Below are positions 1 through 19,868 of a stretch of DNA of 64,000 bases, in pieces. This stretch comes from Hirudinaria manillensis (Eukaryota > Annelida > Clitellata > Hirudinida > Hirudinidae): contig CM067531.1 of the NCBI GenBank assembly GCA_034509925.1, positions 5,426,001 to 5,490,000 of the forward strand, in the 5' to 3' direction. The notes below the pieces were generated by a model. It was not told where the DNA came from. It was given only the letters and a program-made list of their open reading frames with translations, and searched no databases. Numbering within the stretch: position 1 is the stretch's first letter; the number at the start of each line of letters is the position of its first letter. The position numbers and the translations under genes are program-made.

Positions 1-310
1 GATAAGTTTAAAAATCTTTAGGAGCAAACAAGTTTATTTAAACTTTTCAGTATTTTTAATAATTTCTTTTTCAACAAATACAAGAACAATAATTGAATGG
101 TGGAGTTACTGGTAAAAGAAAATAATAATAGAAAGTTAATGGGAGATCTTGGAGATTGAATCAAAAATATGGAAAGCTCCTAAATTCCCAGCAAGAAAAA
201 GCATTTATTCTTCCTTTTGATCGAGATTGCTTCAAGTACAAACCTGCTCCTATACAAATCCAGGCAACGCCACCAAGTTCCTCGACTTTATCAGCGCTAT
301 ATGAATATTA

Positions 311-350
<40 letters not shown>

Positions 351-2840
351 ATTGAGAAATGAATATACACATTCTTGAAATCACAAGTAGTTTTTAGAGT
401 CTTGAGTTCAATGTATTTCATGGCACTTATTGAGACTTCAATAAAAACAATGTAAATATGATGTTTAAATGCTGTTAAATGTAAATTATGTTATGTTTAA
501 ATAATGGTCTCGAAATTAACACGAAATTGATGAAACAATTCATTGCAATCAAAGGACTTGTTAATTGAATTTTAAAGGATCCAAAAGGCTCTACTCGACT
601 TTAGTCTTTGAAAATATCCTCAGTTTTTGATAAATAATAGTATTATTAATAAATATTATTATTATTATTAAATATTTGCAATAAATAGTGAGCAAAGTAA
701 GCACAATAAACCAGGTTATTTCAAAAATCGTGATCTCGTTTCGAACGGGTTTATGAGCCAATATGTTTTATTAGAAGAAAACCCGATAAAAGTGTTTGCA
801 TAGGCAGACATGCTGGCCTCGGTTCTCTTTAGAAAATTATTGTCCAATTTTGTCCTGTGAAGGAATTAAGATGAAGTGCCTTAACGGGTCAAATGAATTT
901 AAACTGAACTCTTGATTAATTTCGAATAAATTCTCGTTCAATTTTTGTAATATTTTTTTCTTAAATTGTAGAAATGTTTTTCCCCTGATTTTTGACTGAG
1001 AAATCGTAAAAGAAAGTCAAGTTATTGCAAGTCGTTTGGAATTTACGCTTGCCTCAACTTTCTGGCGCTTCCTTGAGTCTGGGTTTTATGAATCATTTTT
1101 CAGGTTCTGCGTGGTTAAAAAATGAAGGATGGTGGTGTGAATGATGCTGGTTTAAAATAAACGTTAGATTATTAATAGCAAATTATTAAATATTTAACAA
1201 CGGCCGATAAATCGCCAATTAATTTAGTATTTAGAAAAAAAAAAAAATAGATCAACATGCAAGTAATTCTCGAAAGACATTTTCATTCCTTCGCATGTTG
1301 CTGAAGACGCAGAGAAATGTGGACATTTCGTTTAAAGAGGAAGTTGCTGTTGTTGTTGTTGTTGTTGTTGATAGATCGCTCTGAAGCTAAGAAGACATCC
1401 GCCCATTCTCGCTCAATTCTCTGCTGCATGGTCTTTGAATGGCTGGTTATCTTACTTGGGCTTTAATGGGTCCCATTATAGCCGAGATTTTTCAGGGAAT
1501 TTTACGTATGAGTAGTTCTTAGGAGCCCTGATCCACAGAACATCATCATACTTTTTCCGTACTTTTGTAACATTCACACAAATGGATGGTGTCATCAACA
1601 ACTAAGGAATATTACTGCTTGTAATATGGAATAGTTTTATTTCTGAATATTTTCTGATCAGATATGAATAATTGGGGAAAATTTTCCCTGAAAATGATTG
1701 ATCCAATGGAGATCGGTTATCAGATTCGTTCGCTTCATTAGTTCCCGCAACCGAAGCATCCTTCCACTCGTGGGTGTACGTTTTCAATGGCATACCGTTC
1801 TATCACATTCTATTACGACCGGAACGAATTCAAATTGAAAATTATCCAGCTTTTTTGTTTCTGAGATCTTTTGTTGGTGTTTTGTTGTCGTATTTTGTTG
1901 TCGCCACATTTTGTAAACCTTCGATTGAATATTTATCGATATTTTCTCCGGTCCAATTTTTTTCCATCAAAGTTTTGGCCTCCTCCAAAAATCCGCTACT
2001 GCTTAGTCGTCAGATTTTTGAGGCAAAAAAGAACAAAAAAGGCTTTTGGTCTCACGAGTTGGTTGAGAAGTTTGATTAAAATTTGGAAGAAAAAACGAAA
2101 ACAATGTTTTCAGAACATAAAGTTTGAGTGATTTCTGAGACTTTGTTATCATTTTATTTATTCATCAAAATGAGTTTCAAGCGAAACCAAGTTTTTCTAC
2201 GTACTTGTGAAACTCCCATAAATTCATAATCATGTTTTCGCTCGCATTCTTCCGTGCCATCACTCAAGAGCGCCAAACAAGGAAATGTTCCACAATCCGC
2301 CTCCTGACGTAAACTTGGAATTTCTCCTCACATCAATCCCATTTTCTATTATCACAAGTTGTGGAGAAGCAACGGCAAGGATCGCCTGCAATTGTTCGCA
2401 GTGGAAGGAACATTTGGCTGGAAATAATTGCATAAAAATAAGGAAAATTGATGAATTAATTGAGAAAACTGAATCGTTTTTTTCTTTGGAACATTTTCTG
2501 GAGTCAGGTTTATCGTCGGTGCAAGTTCATGGAATAACCAGAAAAAAGCATTTCCTCTCAGCAACTCAATTGAGAGCGATCATAACACGCAACGACGATG
2601 CGATGTGCCATCGAATAAAAACGTTAAATGAAGATTTATTTCCACTTTTCTAATCATTTCACGCAGCGTAAACCACGATTTGTAACCTTTTTGAGGTAGT
2701 TTCATATTTAAAAATCGTATTGTCTATTTCTAACTATATTTATATTACTAAGACATAAACATCTCCTAATCTTCCCTACAAAAACACAGGCGATGCAATA
2801 ATTCATAATTTTTTGGCACCCACGACATCGTATTTAATCG
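1..2840. other. Intergenic or far-upstream SK-gene region, no supported gene
   Basis: AT-rich sequence with short tandem repeats: an AAAT run near 313-350, an ATT run near 648-672 and a GTT run near 1344-1370. Open frames at 1602-2131 and 2285-2653 (122 codons) have no recognisable domain and no clear splice or promoter context. I treat them as chance. The missing 5' exons of the SK channel gene could lie here or to the left of the window; none could be identified. Confidence 0.5.
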
Positions 2841-2860
2841 AAGGTCAATGGAGCCATCAG

Positions 2861-9259
<6,399 letters not shown>

Positions 9260-11033
9260 ATGACTCGAAATTCATTAGAAAACTCGCTGTCTTCCAATCA
9301 TTCAGCGGTCCACTTTTAATGACAAACGTTTTCCATTTCGGCGTGTTTTTTTCTTTCTTTTTTTTGTTTTATTTTTATTTTGTTTTTAAGTTCTCAACAT
9401 TCCAAAAAAAAACATTTGCAAAAGTTGCAGTCGTTGTCTGAAACCGCCTGGCTCCTACGTTATTATCCCAATGATATGAATCGCCGTCGCAACAAAGTCA
9501 CGTGCCTCACCTCATCCACCGACCATCCATCCATCTATCCACCCTTGTGTTGAATATTAAACGTTTCATTTATGAGCGTTGTCTTCAAAGGATTGAAGGA
9601 AATTATTTTAAATTAAACAAACATCGTTCATTTCGTTGGTAATCCTGGTTGTAATCAATGTTTATTATGTACATTTATTTATAATTTTATGCACATATAT
9701 ATATATATATTTATGTTTATATTCATATTATATGTATATTTATACGCATGTACAATTACATCAACCAATCAAGCATTTCATGCAAAACGCAATTAAAAAC
9801 ATCGTTTATCGAGGAAAATCTCAAATCTTTTCACCAACATTCAAACAAATTATGAGTTATTTTTGTGACCAAATTGTTTAAAATTCTTTATTCTTAATAG
9901 AAATTAATTCAAAGTTATTAGCAACTGGTCCTGCTACACACTTGTCTCCTTCCTTACTCCTGCGTTTGTCCCCAACAAACCTTAAAATAAAATAAATATT
10001 TGCACTTCCAAAACACGGGCCAAAACTTTTTCTGATTAAATTTTTTGTTTCTCCAAAGAATGCCTCGTTGTCAGATCCGTGATAAGCCAACGTTTTGCAC
10101 TCGTTTCCTGATAAATGTTTTAGAATTCTCTCCAGTTGCAAAAAAAAATTAACTTTTAGTTTTTAAATCCATTCAGAAAACACGAAAATGAAATGAAAAC
10201 CAACAACATGACATCAACAACAACTTTAAAATTTCACGATTTAGGAAAGAAAACAAGTCGTTTTCGTTTCTATATTTAAAGTATTTTTTTAATTAAATAA
10301 TAAATGTTACAGATTAAATATTAAAATTTGATATTAAATATTTGAATATATTAAATATTTAAATGTAATAAAATATTAAAAACATTAAAATGTTTTTATT
10401 TGTTTCTATTAACATTCTATTCTTCGTGTTGGCTTAATTTTCAGCAGAGAAAGGGAACTTATAAAAGAAAAAAATTTGATGAATATTTGAAACACGAGCA
10501 GCAACATGACACCTGAGCATCGAATCACCTTCCAACACAACATTTCATGCCAACAACCACAACAACCACAATAACTACAATAACGACAACAACCACAATA
10601 GCATAAACCACAACTTCAATAACTACAACAACTACAATAACATGACCCACAACTACAATAACTCCAACCACAGCAACAACAACAGTGACCACAGCCTCGT
10701 CACTCCACCTGTAACCAAAGATCATCAAACATTCAAAACTTTTCGCTGGAAATCAATATTTCATCTAAATGATTTCTTGTGTTTTCAGTGGAAAAAATGA
10801 CAAAAAATAATGGAAATTACATTTTAAAACTAAATTTTGAAAGAAACAAATTTTTTCGTAGTTTTTTTTTTTAATTTCAAAATATTTTCAGAAAAACAGA
10901 AAAGAAATTGTTTCTCTCGAGACTCTCGCAAGAACACAACTTCTTTGACTTGCAAAGGAAAATAAAGTGAACAAATATAAGGTCTTTCAGATTAACTTTT
11001 TGAAAACATTTGAATCTTATCAATTTTACATCA

Positions 11034-11196
<163 letters not shown>

Positions 11197-12210
11197 ATAA
11201 TCAATATCATTATCATTATCATTACTATTATAATTACAATTATTATTATTCTTGTTATTGTTATTATTGTTATTATTCCCAGTAATTACTAATTTATTGT
11301 TACTAATTTTATGACATTTAAAAAACTTATGAGTCAAGAATTAGTTCACGAAATCGAGTTTTAACAATTGTTTTTGAATTGAGTTTTAATTTTTTAATAT
11401 TTCATCTTCACCTGTGACCTTCTCCATTTGGTCACCTCGTCCGATGAAAGCAAAACTAAATAATAATATTTCACCTTTAATGTATAAATAAATTAATTAA
11501 TTAATTAACGTTTGTAAAAATAATATTATTGTTATTTAATATTATTATTGTTTATATAAATTATAATATTTCATCTGTTAATAAATTAATAAATTAACGT
11601 GGGCATTTATCGTGAGCATCGTGGTCATAAATTGGAATTTGTAAAATGTCAACTGGTCTCGTTGATGCAAAATGAAAATAATTGCTAAAATAAAATAATA
11701 AAATTGACAAATCTAGGCAATAAAACTATAAATCCAAGTAATAAATTATATACCCATTTATAATAATAGATCCAAATAATAAATTAATAAATACATTTAA
11801 TAAATTAATAAATCTAAATAATAAATCCAAATAATAAAATAATAAATCGAAACAATAAAGCTATAAATCCAAATAATAATGTGAAATAAATTCAAATTAA
11901 GGTCACAAAAAGAAAACTTGAAACCATTACTTTTAGGAAAACCAAAAAACTTGGATTTGGTTTAATAATTGGAAGTTTAAGTCTAAAATACGAGTTGATT
12001 TTATCTCAAACGGTGTAATTAAATTCATTAAATTATAAATCATTGAAATTGTTAAACATTAAAATTAAATTATTGAATAATATATTATGACATATTAAAA
12101 CTGGTCCACTTTGGCGTAATCTATCCATGATTTGTTTTTTCGTGATTCTATATTTGATTTAATTAATCTATTAATCTCATTTTATCCTCCAAATCCTTCA
12201 AAATTCGACA

Positions 12211-12257
12211 CAAAACTTAAGAATCGCTTGATGGCGCTAAGCGATTCTTAAGTTTTG
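12211..12257. repeat. Perfect 19-bp inverted repeat (hairpin, 9-nt loop)
   Basis: Arms at 12211-12229 and 12239-12257 are exact reverse complements (first arm CAAAACTTAAGAATCGCTT). They are separated by the 9-base loop GATGGCGCT. It lies in the spacer between the SK and CUB genes. Confidence 0.9.
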
Positions 12258-12811
12258 AAGTGGCTTTGAGATAGACTTTCATTTCTTTTGGAACTATTTA
12301 TATATTTTGTGTTTATTTTGTTCCTTTTTTGTATTTTTATTTGTATATTTCACTAAGTAACGTTGGAGCAAACTTTGAAAATAATAACTGAAATAATTAT
12401 TGGAATAATTATTGAAATAATTATTGAAATAATTGTTGGAATAATCGTCTGCCAATGGGACAAAGACAAGGGGACCAAAATCCAACGAAATCTTTCCATC
12501 AATCGCTGTCCATCAATCGGCGTCCGGATTCAAAGGATCGAGTTTCGATTGAAAACATCACACGGAGATGGACTTGGAGATGGAAACAATTCTTTCGGAC
12601 TTTATTTAACTTCATTTAACTTTAATTCCATTCAATTTCACTGCCGTCTGACATGCCTCATGGAGTAAATTTATTTAAAATTAAAAGATAAAACAATCGC
12701 GTCACGCATTTCCTCGAGTCAATTGATTGAAATCATTTCAATGCGTCACCTAATTTTCTGGAAAAGTTCTGAAAAAGCATGAAAAGCATGAAATCCGTGC
12801 AGAATGAGGTC

Positions 12812-12819
12812 TATAAATA
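12812..12819 (+). promoter_or_regulatory. TATA box of the CUB-protein gene
   Basis: TATAAATA lies 142 bases before the initiator ATG at 12961. A start about 30 bases downstream would give a 5' UTR of roughly 120 nt. Position fits a core promoter; no experimental support. Confidence 0.6.
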
Positions 12820-12960
12820 GATCGGTGCGTGCATCGAGTGGAGCATTCTGCCAAGTTCCAGCAGGTCACGCGGTTGAAGACGAAAGTTCACTCATCCGTT
12901 CGTACGTTCGTTCGTTCACTCCGTGCGTTCTCGGAGAACGGATGCCTCGTGACTTCCGGT

Positions 12961-14957
12961 ATGCTGTTCCATCTTCAACTCGTCGTGGTCGTCTTGGAGA
13001 TGACCTGCGCTGACACAGGCAAAGGTGAGTGCAAACGTATGACGCAGATTGAACGGCCACCGAGAAAACTGGATTTATGCGCTAGATGGCAGCGCTCAAA
13101 CGCAGGCGCCTGTTGTGTCTCGGGGATGGTTCGTGGAAGATCGATAAATGAGCGATGAATGAATGGATGTCAAGTGATGAGGAGCTGGATGACTAACCGG
13201 TAACGCTAGTAATACGATCAGGAAACGCTGGATCGACGCAGATCACACTGTAGTAAGTGTGATGTAATGTCATCATCATCGTGATGTAACGAATCAGTAG
13301 CTTAACATGATCGAATCACAACACCTCAGTTGCTTATGTTGCGAGTAATTAACTCTCGATTAATCACATTTATTCCTGGTAATGATGCTCATTTAGATTT
13401 TAATTGGAATCTCTTCGGTTTGAAACATCATTTCACTATCAGTCTCTCCATGGCTTCAGTACTTGAACTCGTGAGGATGTCAGGATTCCTTTCAAACTAA
13501 TCAGTGCTATTATATTATATTATATTGTATTATATTATATTATATTATATTATATTATATTATATTGTATTATATTATATTATATTATATTATATTATAT
13601 TATATTATATTATATTATATTATATTATATTATATTTCTAATAATGATGCTCATTTAGATTTTAATTGGAATCTCTTCCGTTTAAAACATCATTTCACTA
13701 TCCGTCTCTCCATGGCTTCAGTGCTTGAACTCGTGAGGATGTCAGGATTCCTTTCAAACTAATCAGTGCTATTATATTATATTATATTATATTATATTAT
13801 ATTATATTATATTATATTATATTATATTATATTATATTATATTATATTATATTATATTATATTATATTATATTATATTATATTATATTATATTATATTAT
13901 ATTATATTATATTATATTATATTATATTATATTATATTATATTATATTATATTATATATATGTTATGTTATGTTATGTTATATTATATATATATATATGT
14001 GTGTGTATGTGTCTGTCTGTCTGTGTCTGGTAATTTTGTATTTCTATCTGGTAGGAAATTCTGTTCAAGCAAAGTGTTTCGTGGTTAAAATTGATGTGAT
14101 TAATGACTTTGTCTTCCAATTTTATTGCCTCGTGTTTTAAATTTTACTTTCCGTTTGAATAGCTTTAAAAAATAATAAATTTAATTGTTAGCTTAATTGT
14201 GCAATGCAACCACGTTGTCCAGTATTTCGGCAGAAAATACCACACTACGACATTAACACTGATAAATAGGATTTTAATAGCAGAAATAAAAATGATGCTT
14301 CACACTTATTTTTCATTTTGTGTGATAAATGATCAAACAAGAATTGTTTAATAATCTCTTAAATAGTTGAATATATTTTGTGAACATTTTATTTTGATTT
14401 TGTTGTTCTTTAAAGAAAGACTTCAACAATTGCATTCACACAACGAACAGGCATCGTTTATTTTCGAATATTTGCTCGAATTTAACAAAGATCTTTTCCA
14501 AATCACCCTCCACGTTTTTATAAATAACATTTTTGGCATTATTTTGTCATTAGTTCTGATTGATTCTGATAAACAAATTTCAGACTTAATTCTGATTCTT
14601 CTTGACGTAATTATTTTATTTTATTTTATTATTAAGGAGAAAATTATTTTATTTCGTCGTAAAACTTCATCAAAAATTGAACTCAGTCTTTGAAATCAGG
14701 CGAGCATCTCAAGTGAAGCAGTCACTCACAATTTATTATTCTCGGATATTCTCGTGCATTTAATATAATATTATTTACCGTCAGCCGTGATTATAAGTGA
14801 AGTATAAATATTACTATTTTCGTCTTTATACGCCAAATTATAAACATGACCACCCCGCTATTTCGACTAAAAGAACAGCATCCCTCAATTATCGTGAATG
14901 CAAGACGTGGGAATTTAACAAATTGTTGTCGTCGTCGTTGTTGTTGCTGACGACGAC

Positions 14958-15029
<72 letters not shown>

Positions 15030-17876
15030 GACGACAATGATCAACGACATCCTAGATGCTTCCTACATGTTGCTCTCACATTCCTTTCCCGTTTCCGGTC
15101 TAGGTCAACTCAATCAATCATCATCATCATCGTCGTCGTCGTCATCATCATCTTCTTCATCACCACTACCACCATAATCATCATCGTCGTCGTCGTCGTC
15201 ATCATAATCATAATCACCACAGTCGCCATTCTGCCGTAGCAGGCATCGCACGAGTTCAAATTCATGAGGTTAGGGACCCCCTATGGCCACGTGTGGCTGT
15301 TTGTACCTAATTATTCGTGGATGAAAACCGTTCATCAACAGAAGCACTCAACTTCAGGGAACAAAAAAAATGGCGATTCGCTCCTTCACCTGTTTATTTT
15401 CGTCGTCGTCGTAGTTTGCTTTAAAATCGTTTCAGATATTTATTGAAATTGAAATTTTAATTATTTCTAATTTGTCATTCAGAAATTATTAAATTCTTTT
15501 GTGCTTTGGAGTGAATATCGAATGGACTATAAAAAAAAGGAAATGCTTCATGACAGATTAATTTATATGGATTAATAAGCATCGCATTTATTTATAAGTA
15601 AACAATAAATTAATGGATTCGTAAATATGAAATGTACTAATAAATAATGAATTAATGTATGTTTTATGAGGCAAATGAATGCTTCATGGCGATAATTGGA
15701 ACCTCCAGGAAACAAGCGAGATGTCTTATCTCCGCCTCCATCACTCAAATGTCCGCTAATTGCTTCCCCTTGTGCTAAGCTGGTGTAGAAAGATCTTCCG
15801 ATGGAATTGGAATGCTTGATTGAAAGAATTGATTGAACGAGTTGATTGAACGAATTGATTGAACGAATTGATTGAACGAAGTGATTGAACGAGTTGATTG
15901 AACGAATTGATTGAACGAAGTGATTGAACGAGTTGATTGAACGAATTGATTGAACGAGTTGATTGAAAGATTGACTCGATTGATTGAACATTGGACTCGA
16001 TTTCTTGAAAGATTGATTCAATTGATTGAAGGAACCTTAGGCGAAGAAATGATTGGAAAATTCGAGGCGGAGGAAGTTACATTCCAGAGACACGAACTCG
16101 CTCCTCTGAGGTTTCATTTCCAATGTTTTTGTTTTTCGACTTGGAATTTCCTTTTTAACGTCACACGCCGGAACGCGATTGTGAATTATGCGCCATCTTG
16201 AGACTTTCAGACCAATCAAATCAGTCACGTGTAGATAATTATCTTTGGCATGCTGGGAATTCCCAGCTTTCGAAAACCGGAAGTACAATTTCAACCTTAT
16301 TAAACAGGTCCATGGTCGAAACACAGTACCAAACACATCGCCACAAAGTACATTACCACAGACAACAGCACATACAACAACACATGCAACACTACACACA
16401 GCAACACAACAACTGGAGGAGGAAAAGATTGGTCGAAGGAAGAAGAAAGAATGAAAGAGACGAAGTATTTCTTGATAATGGTGGACATTTTGTACTTAAT
16501 TTCATGCACTTATTATTCCCCCATCACTTGGAATTCTTCAAATATTAAATGGACATTGAACAGTCAAGATGTAATTAACAGGAATATATTATAATTTAAT
16601 AATATAAACTACAATTTAATTTAATTTAATAAGTTTAAAATTAATATTAATAAAGTTAAACTGAAAATGCGAAATTAAATTAAGAATTTAAAGAAATTTT
16701 AAAATTAAAAATAATCAGAATATTTAAATATATAAATTGAATATTTAAGATTTTTGAACAATATTAGATTTAATATTCGATTAATATCATATATTAATAT
16801 TAGTTCTCATATTTAATATCTGATTTATAATTAAGTTAAATCAAAAATTAAAAATAATCAGACGACTTTAAATCTTAAATTTCAGACGACGAAGAACAAT
16901 TGCTTCCTTATGGACATCCTGAAAGAACTGATGGACTCCTGAGGAACACAAGTCAATATCGATTTTGATGATGATGATGATGATTTGATGATGACGATGA
17001 TGATGATTTGATGATGACGACGATGATGATGATTTGATGATGACGATGATGATGATGACGACGATCAATAATATTCAATCAATATTTACCCGATCAGAAT
17101 AATTTCATGATATTAGACACTGCAATGTGACAGATGAGGATAGGATATTATCCTTCAACATACATTTCTTTAATATTTATTCGCATATAATGCATAACGA
17201 TAACATTAAACAAATTGTGCTTTCATTATTATTGCTATATAAAATATTATTACTAATTATATTAGCTTTACTATCAATATTATTAAAAAGGTCCAAATTA
17301 TGGACATAAGCGAACTACTGTAATAGTGACCCAGAATTGTAATAATAATTATTATAATTATAAATTAAAAAATTAATTACAAAAGCTTAAATTAGTCGTA
17401 AAGATTTCGGTACTATAATGCATCATCAAAGGTCAATCGTCACGTCGCGTTGCAGGTTGTGATTGGATGATCCCAGTTGACGATTGCGTTGGACACTGCA
17501 ACATTTTGTCTCCGGTGCCAACTTCTAAGACGTGTACCTACCTCTTCGTCAGCTTTGACGAGTCGAGGATCGAACTCAAACTCACTGGAACCAACCTCCT
17601 CAAAGAGTTCGATGCATTTTTTCTCTGCCTTTCACAACGACTCACTACGACGGCTGTGATAATGACGACGACGACGAGGATGATGAGGATGATGATGACA
17701 TTATATCGCACGATAATGAAGTGACCATCAATCAAATGCTAAACTATTTCTCTGACGCTTCCAGCATCTTAAAAACATTTACTTGCCTACAAATTCCGGT
17801 CTGAAATCTACCACAAAAGAATAGAAAGCCGAAGAAAGACGTGTCGAGAATTAAATGCGTTTAAAATTAAACATCG

Positions 17877-17910
<34 letters not shown>

Positions 17911-19518
17911 TAATAAGCAAAGTTTATTAACGATCGGTAAGAACTTTCATTAAGAAAAAGATTGTTCACGTCCACAGGAATGAAAGTTGCATTTGGACCA
18001 TTGAAGTTTACGATGGTATCACAACCTCGGATCTTTTCGTGGGTAGGTTTTGTGCTTTTCAGGAAGCAGATGCTCAGCCGATGCACTTCATCTCGAGTGC
18101 TTCGTCTATGGTCCTTAGATTTCTGCCAAACTCGGTACTGGCAAATTCCAGTTCTGTTTCCTTCCAAGCCATGGAAAAATGGAGATGTTCGCATTAATTT
18201 CGAATAAATTTAAATACTCGAGCTTGAATTATAAGCATCGGAATATGCATTCTTATTTTGATTGGTTTGTTTGTTTATAGTTCATCCGGATCAAGCAGAA
18301 GTGGTTGGATCAACGCAATGCGATTGGTTGTTTCGATCGAGCAAATCGACTTCCGGTGACCTTCACACTCCAGATTTCTATTTAAACGAAGCTACGACAT
18401 GCAATTACAAGTTCCTCTGCGATTCAGAACACGATGCCAGGGAGCTTCAAATAGTGCTTCAAGTCAACATTTTCTTTCGTTACAAGTTCGGATGACTTCA
18501 TTCACTACATTTGTTCAAATAAGTCTAAATTCATGAAAAAATAGACCTTAAATTATTCGAAAAGCAGCCTGAAATATTCTAATCACATTCGCAACCTTTT
18601 TGTTATGGTGATTTAAATATGTGCTTAAAGCGGGAAGTCAATGAAGCATAAAAATACAAGTAAATGCACGTAGATGGTAACTCTGAGGAAAGATAAACGA
18701 TGAACCCTACAGATATTTACCTCTTCAGGAAACATGACGGTGAATCCTGCAATGAAACTTTGACGCTGACAGATGGAACTGAGGAAGTGGAAAGATTCTG
18801 CATCTCAGAAGTTGTTGAAGACGCTCACCATAGGTACCACTTCGTGCACAATTCCAGTTTCCATTGGGCAACTGTTACTTTCGAGAGGATAACCAAACAA
18901 CTTTCAAATCCTGAACCGACGTGGATCAACTACAAATTCAGAAGGAAAGACAAGCAGACACGCTTTTCTCAGATTCCTTCAACTAGTATTTACGGGATGT
19001 TTTTTCGAAAATTATTAGTAGAGTTAATAAAAATCTTTTAGTCAAGTAATTGTTTTAGAATTTATTTGTAAGATTTTAACAATTGAAAAACCTTTTTCAA
19101 TTTGTGAAGTCGACCTACGACATTTTAGGCACTGTAACCCTTTCTTTTCACACTTTTGAATAAAATCTATAAAATAAATGAACATAAGAACCCATATTTT
19201 ACCATTAAACCTAACTAATACGTATATTTGATTAAGGTCTAACATTTAAATTTGTACTTAACATAATTTTATTGCGCCACCGAAAGCTGTCACTATACTA
19301 CATTCCAATACATGGCTCCAGCCAAACTTTTCTACATATATAGCAAAATGTGTTAATTTGACACTGATTTACTGCATTTCATTTGTTTATTGTTTTCAGG
19401 TACTGTTCAGACATCAAACTCAGCCATCACAACCCTCTGGCCACCAAACTGCCTTCTTTATGCAAGTGCCATATTGCTAATCATTTCCAAACTTCAAAGA
19501 ATTCCATTGACATACTGA
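12961..19518 (+). CDS. Secreted or membrane-anchored protein with two CUB domains (7 exons, 356 aa)
   Basis: Exons 12961-13024, 16886-16951, 17456-17606, 17978-18186, 18281-18485, 18729-18985 and 19400-19518 total 1071 bases, and every junction phase matches. Residues 1-18 or so form a hydrophobic signal peptide (MLFHLQLVVVVLEMTCADTG). CUB1 starts at CDWM and contains IWTIEVYDG, GRFC and SSASSMVLRF; CUB2 starts at CDWLF and contains CNETLTLTDG, ERFC and FHWATVTFE. The C-terminus is hydrophobic (CLLYASAILLIISKL) with few residues after it, which suggests a GPI-anchor signal or a single membrane span. CUB proteins act in extracellular binding, including receptor clustering at synapses; no closer role can be given. 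Weak donors (GTCAAT after exon 2, GTTCGA after exon 3) are the least certain points. AATAAA at 19589 follows the stop. Confidence 0.82.
13380..13960. repeat. Duplicated 137-bp unique segment alternating with (ATATT)n arrays
   Basis: The stretch starting AATGATGCTCATTTAG occurs at about 13380-13516 and again at 13642-13778, period 262 bp, with only a few substitutions. Each copy is followed by an ATATT array (about 13508-13636 and 13770-13957, the first with ATTGT variants). The second array ends in TGTTA and TATATG/TGTG repeats (13958-14030). Confidence 0.9.
14956..15200. repeat. (GAT)n and (CAT/CGT)n microsatellites
   Basis: GAT/GAC array at 14950-15030, then ATC/GTC/TCT-type triplets at 15118-15205, all in the first intron of the CUB gene. 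Confidence 0.9.
15818..16030. repeat. 13-bp minisatellite TTGATTGAACGAA
   Basis: About 14 tandem units of 13-14 bp with variants (GAACGAGTTGATT, GAACGAAGTGATT), becoming degenerate near 15970-16030. It lies in the first intron of the CUB gene. The Asn/Phe/Ser-rich frames across it are repeat artefacts. Confidence 0.9.
16965..17066. repeat. (GAT)n microsatellite with TTGATGATGACGA variants
   Basis: Runs of GAT separated by TTTGATGATGACGA units, immediately downstream of the second CUB-gene exon, within its intron. Related short runs lie at 17660-17700 and an (AAT)n at 17878-17908. Confidence 0.85.
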
Positions 19519-19868
19519 AAAGGATGAACAATCACAAAGTATTAGTCGTCAAGTTTTAAACATAACCCCGTGTTGGCTCAGGACAGTCAATAAAATCGTT
19601 CAATGCTATACAAAACAAAACTGCATCATAAAATAAATTAATTTAGAATTTCAAAAGACCCTGAGTCAGAATGTACTTCAAAATCTCGAGAGTTTGTGTC
19701 ATTTTATATTTTTTAGCATGGAAGTACTCAAAACAAATCAGTTTTCCAAGAAATCACATAATATCAAAGATGTAAAGTGGGTTATAAAGCACCTTCGAGA
19801 ATACAAACAAAAACCTGAACTATGGAAGGTTTTAATGAACAATAATGGTGAATACTGCAATACTGCTT

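Larger units (their letters stand above)
13025..16885 (+). other. First intron of the CUB gene, repeat-rich
   Basis: A 3.9-kb intron carrying two ATATT arrays inside a 262-bp duplication, a GAT array, a 13-bp minisatellite and CAACA-rich sequence (16330-16410). An open frame at 14367-14693 (108 codons, hydrophobic, Ile/Leu-rich) has no recognisable family and is probably chance. Confidence 0.6.

Noticed and set aside
2285..2653. 122-codon open frame upstream of the SK gene
   Set aside because: No recognisable family, not in a spliceable relation to the SK exons that I could show; kept only as unassigned.
14367..14693. 108-codon hydrophobic open frame
   Set aside because: Located in the large CUB intron, AT-driven Ile/Leu/Phe composition, no domain or splice context.
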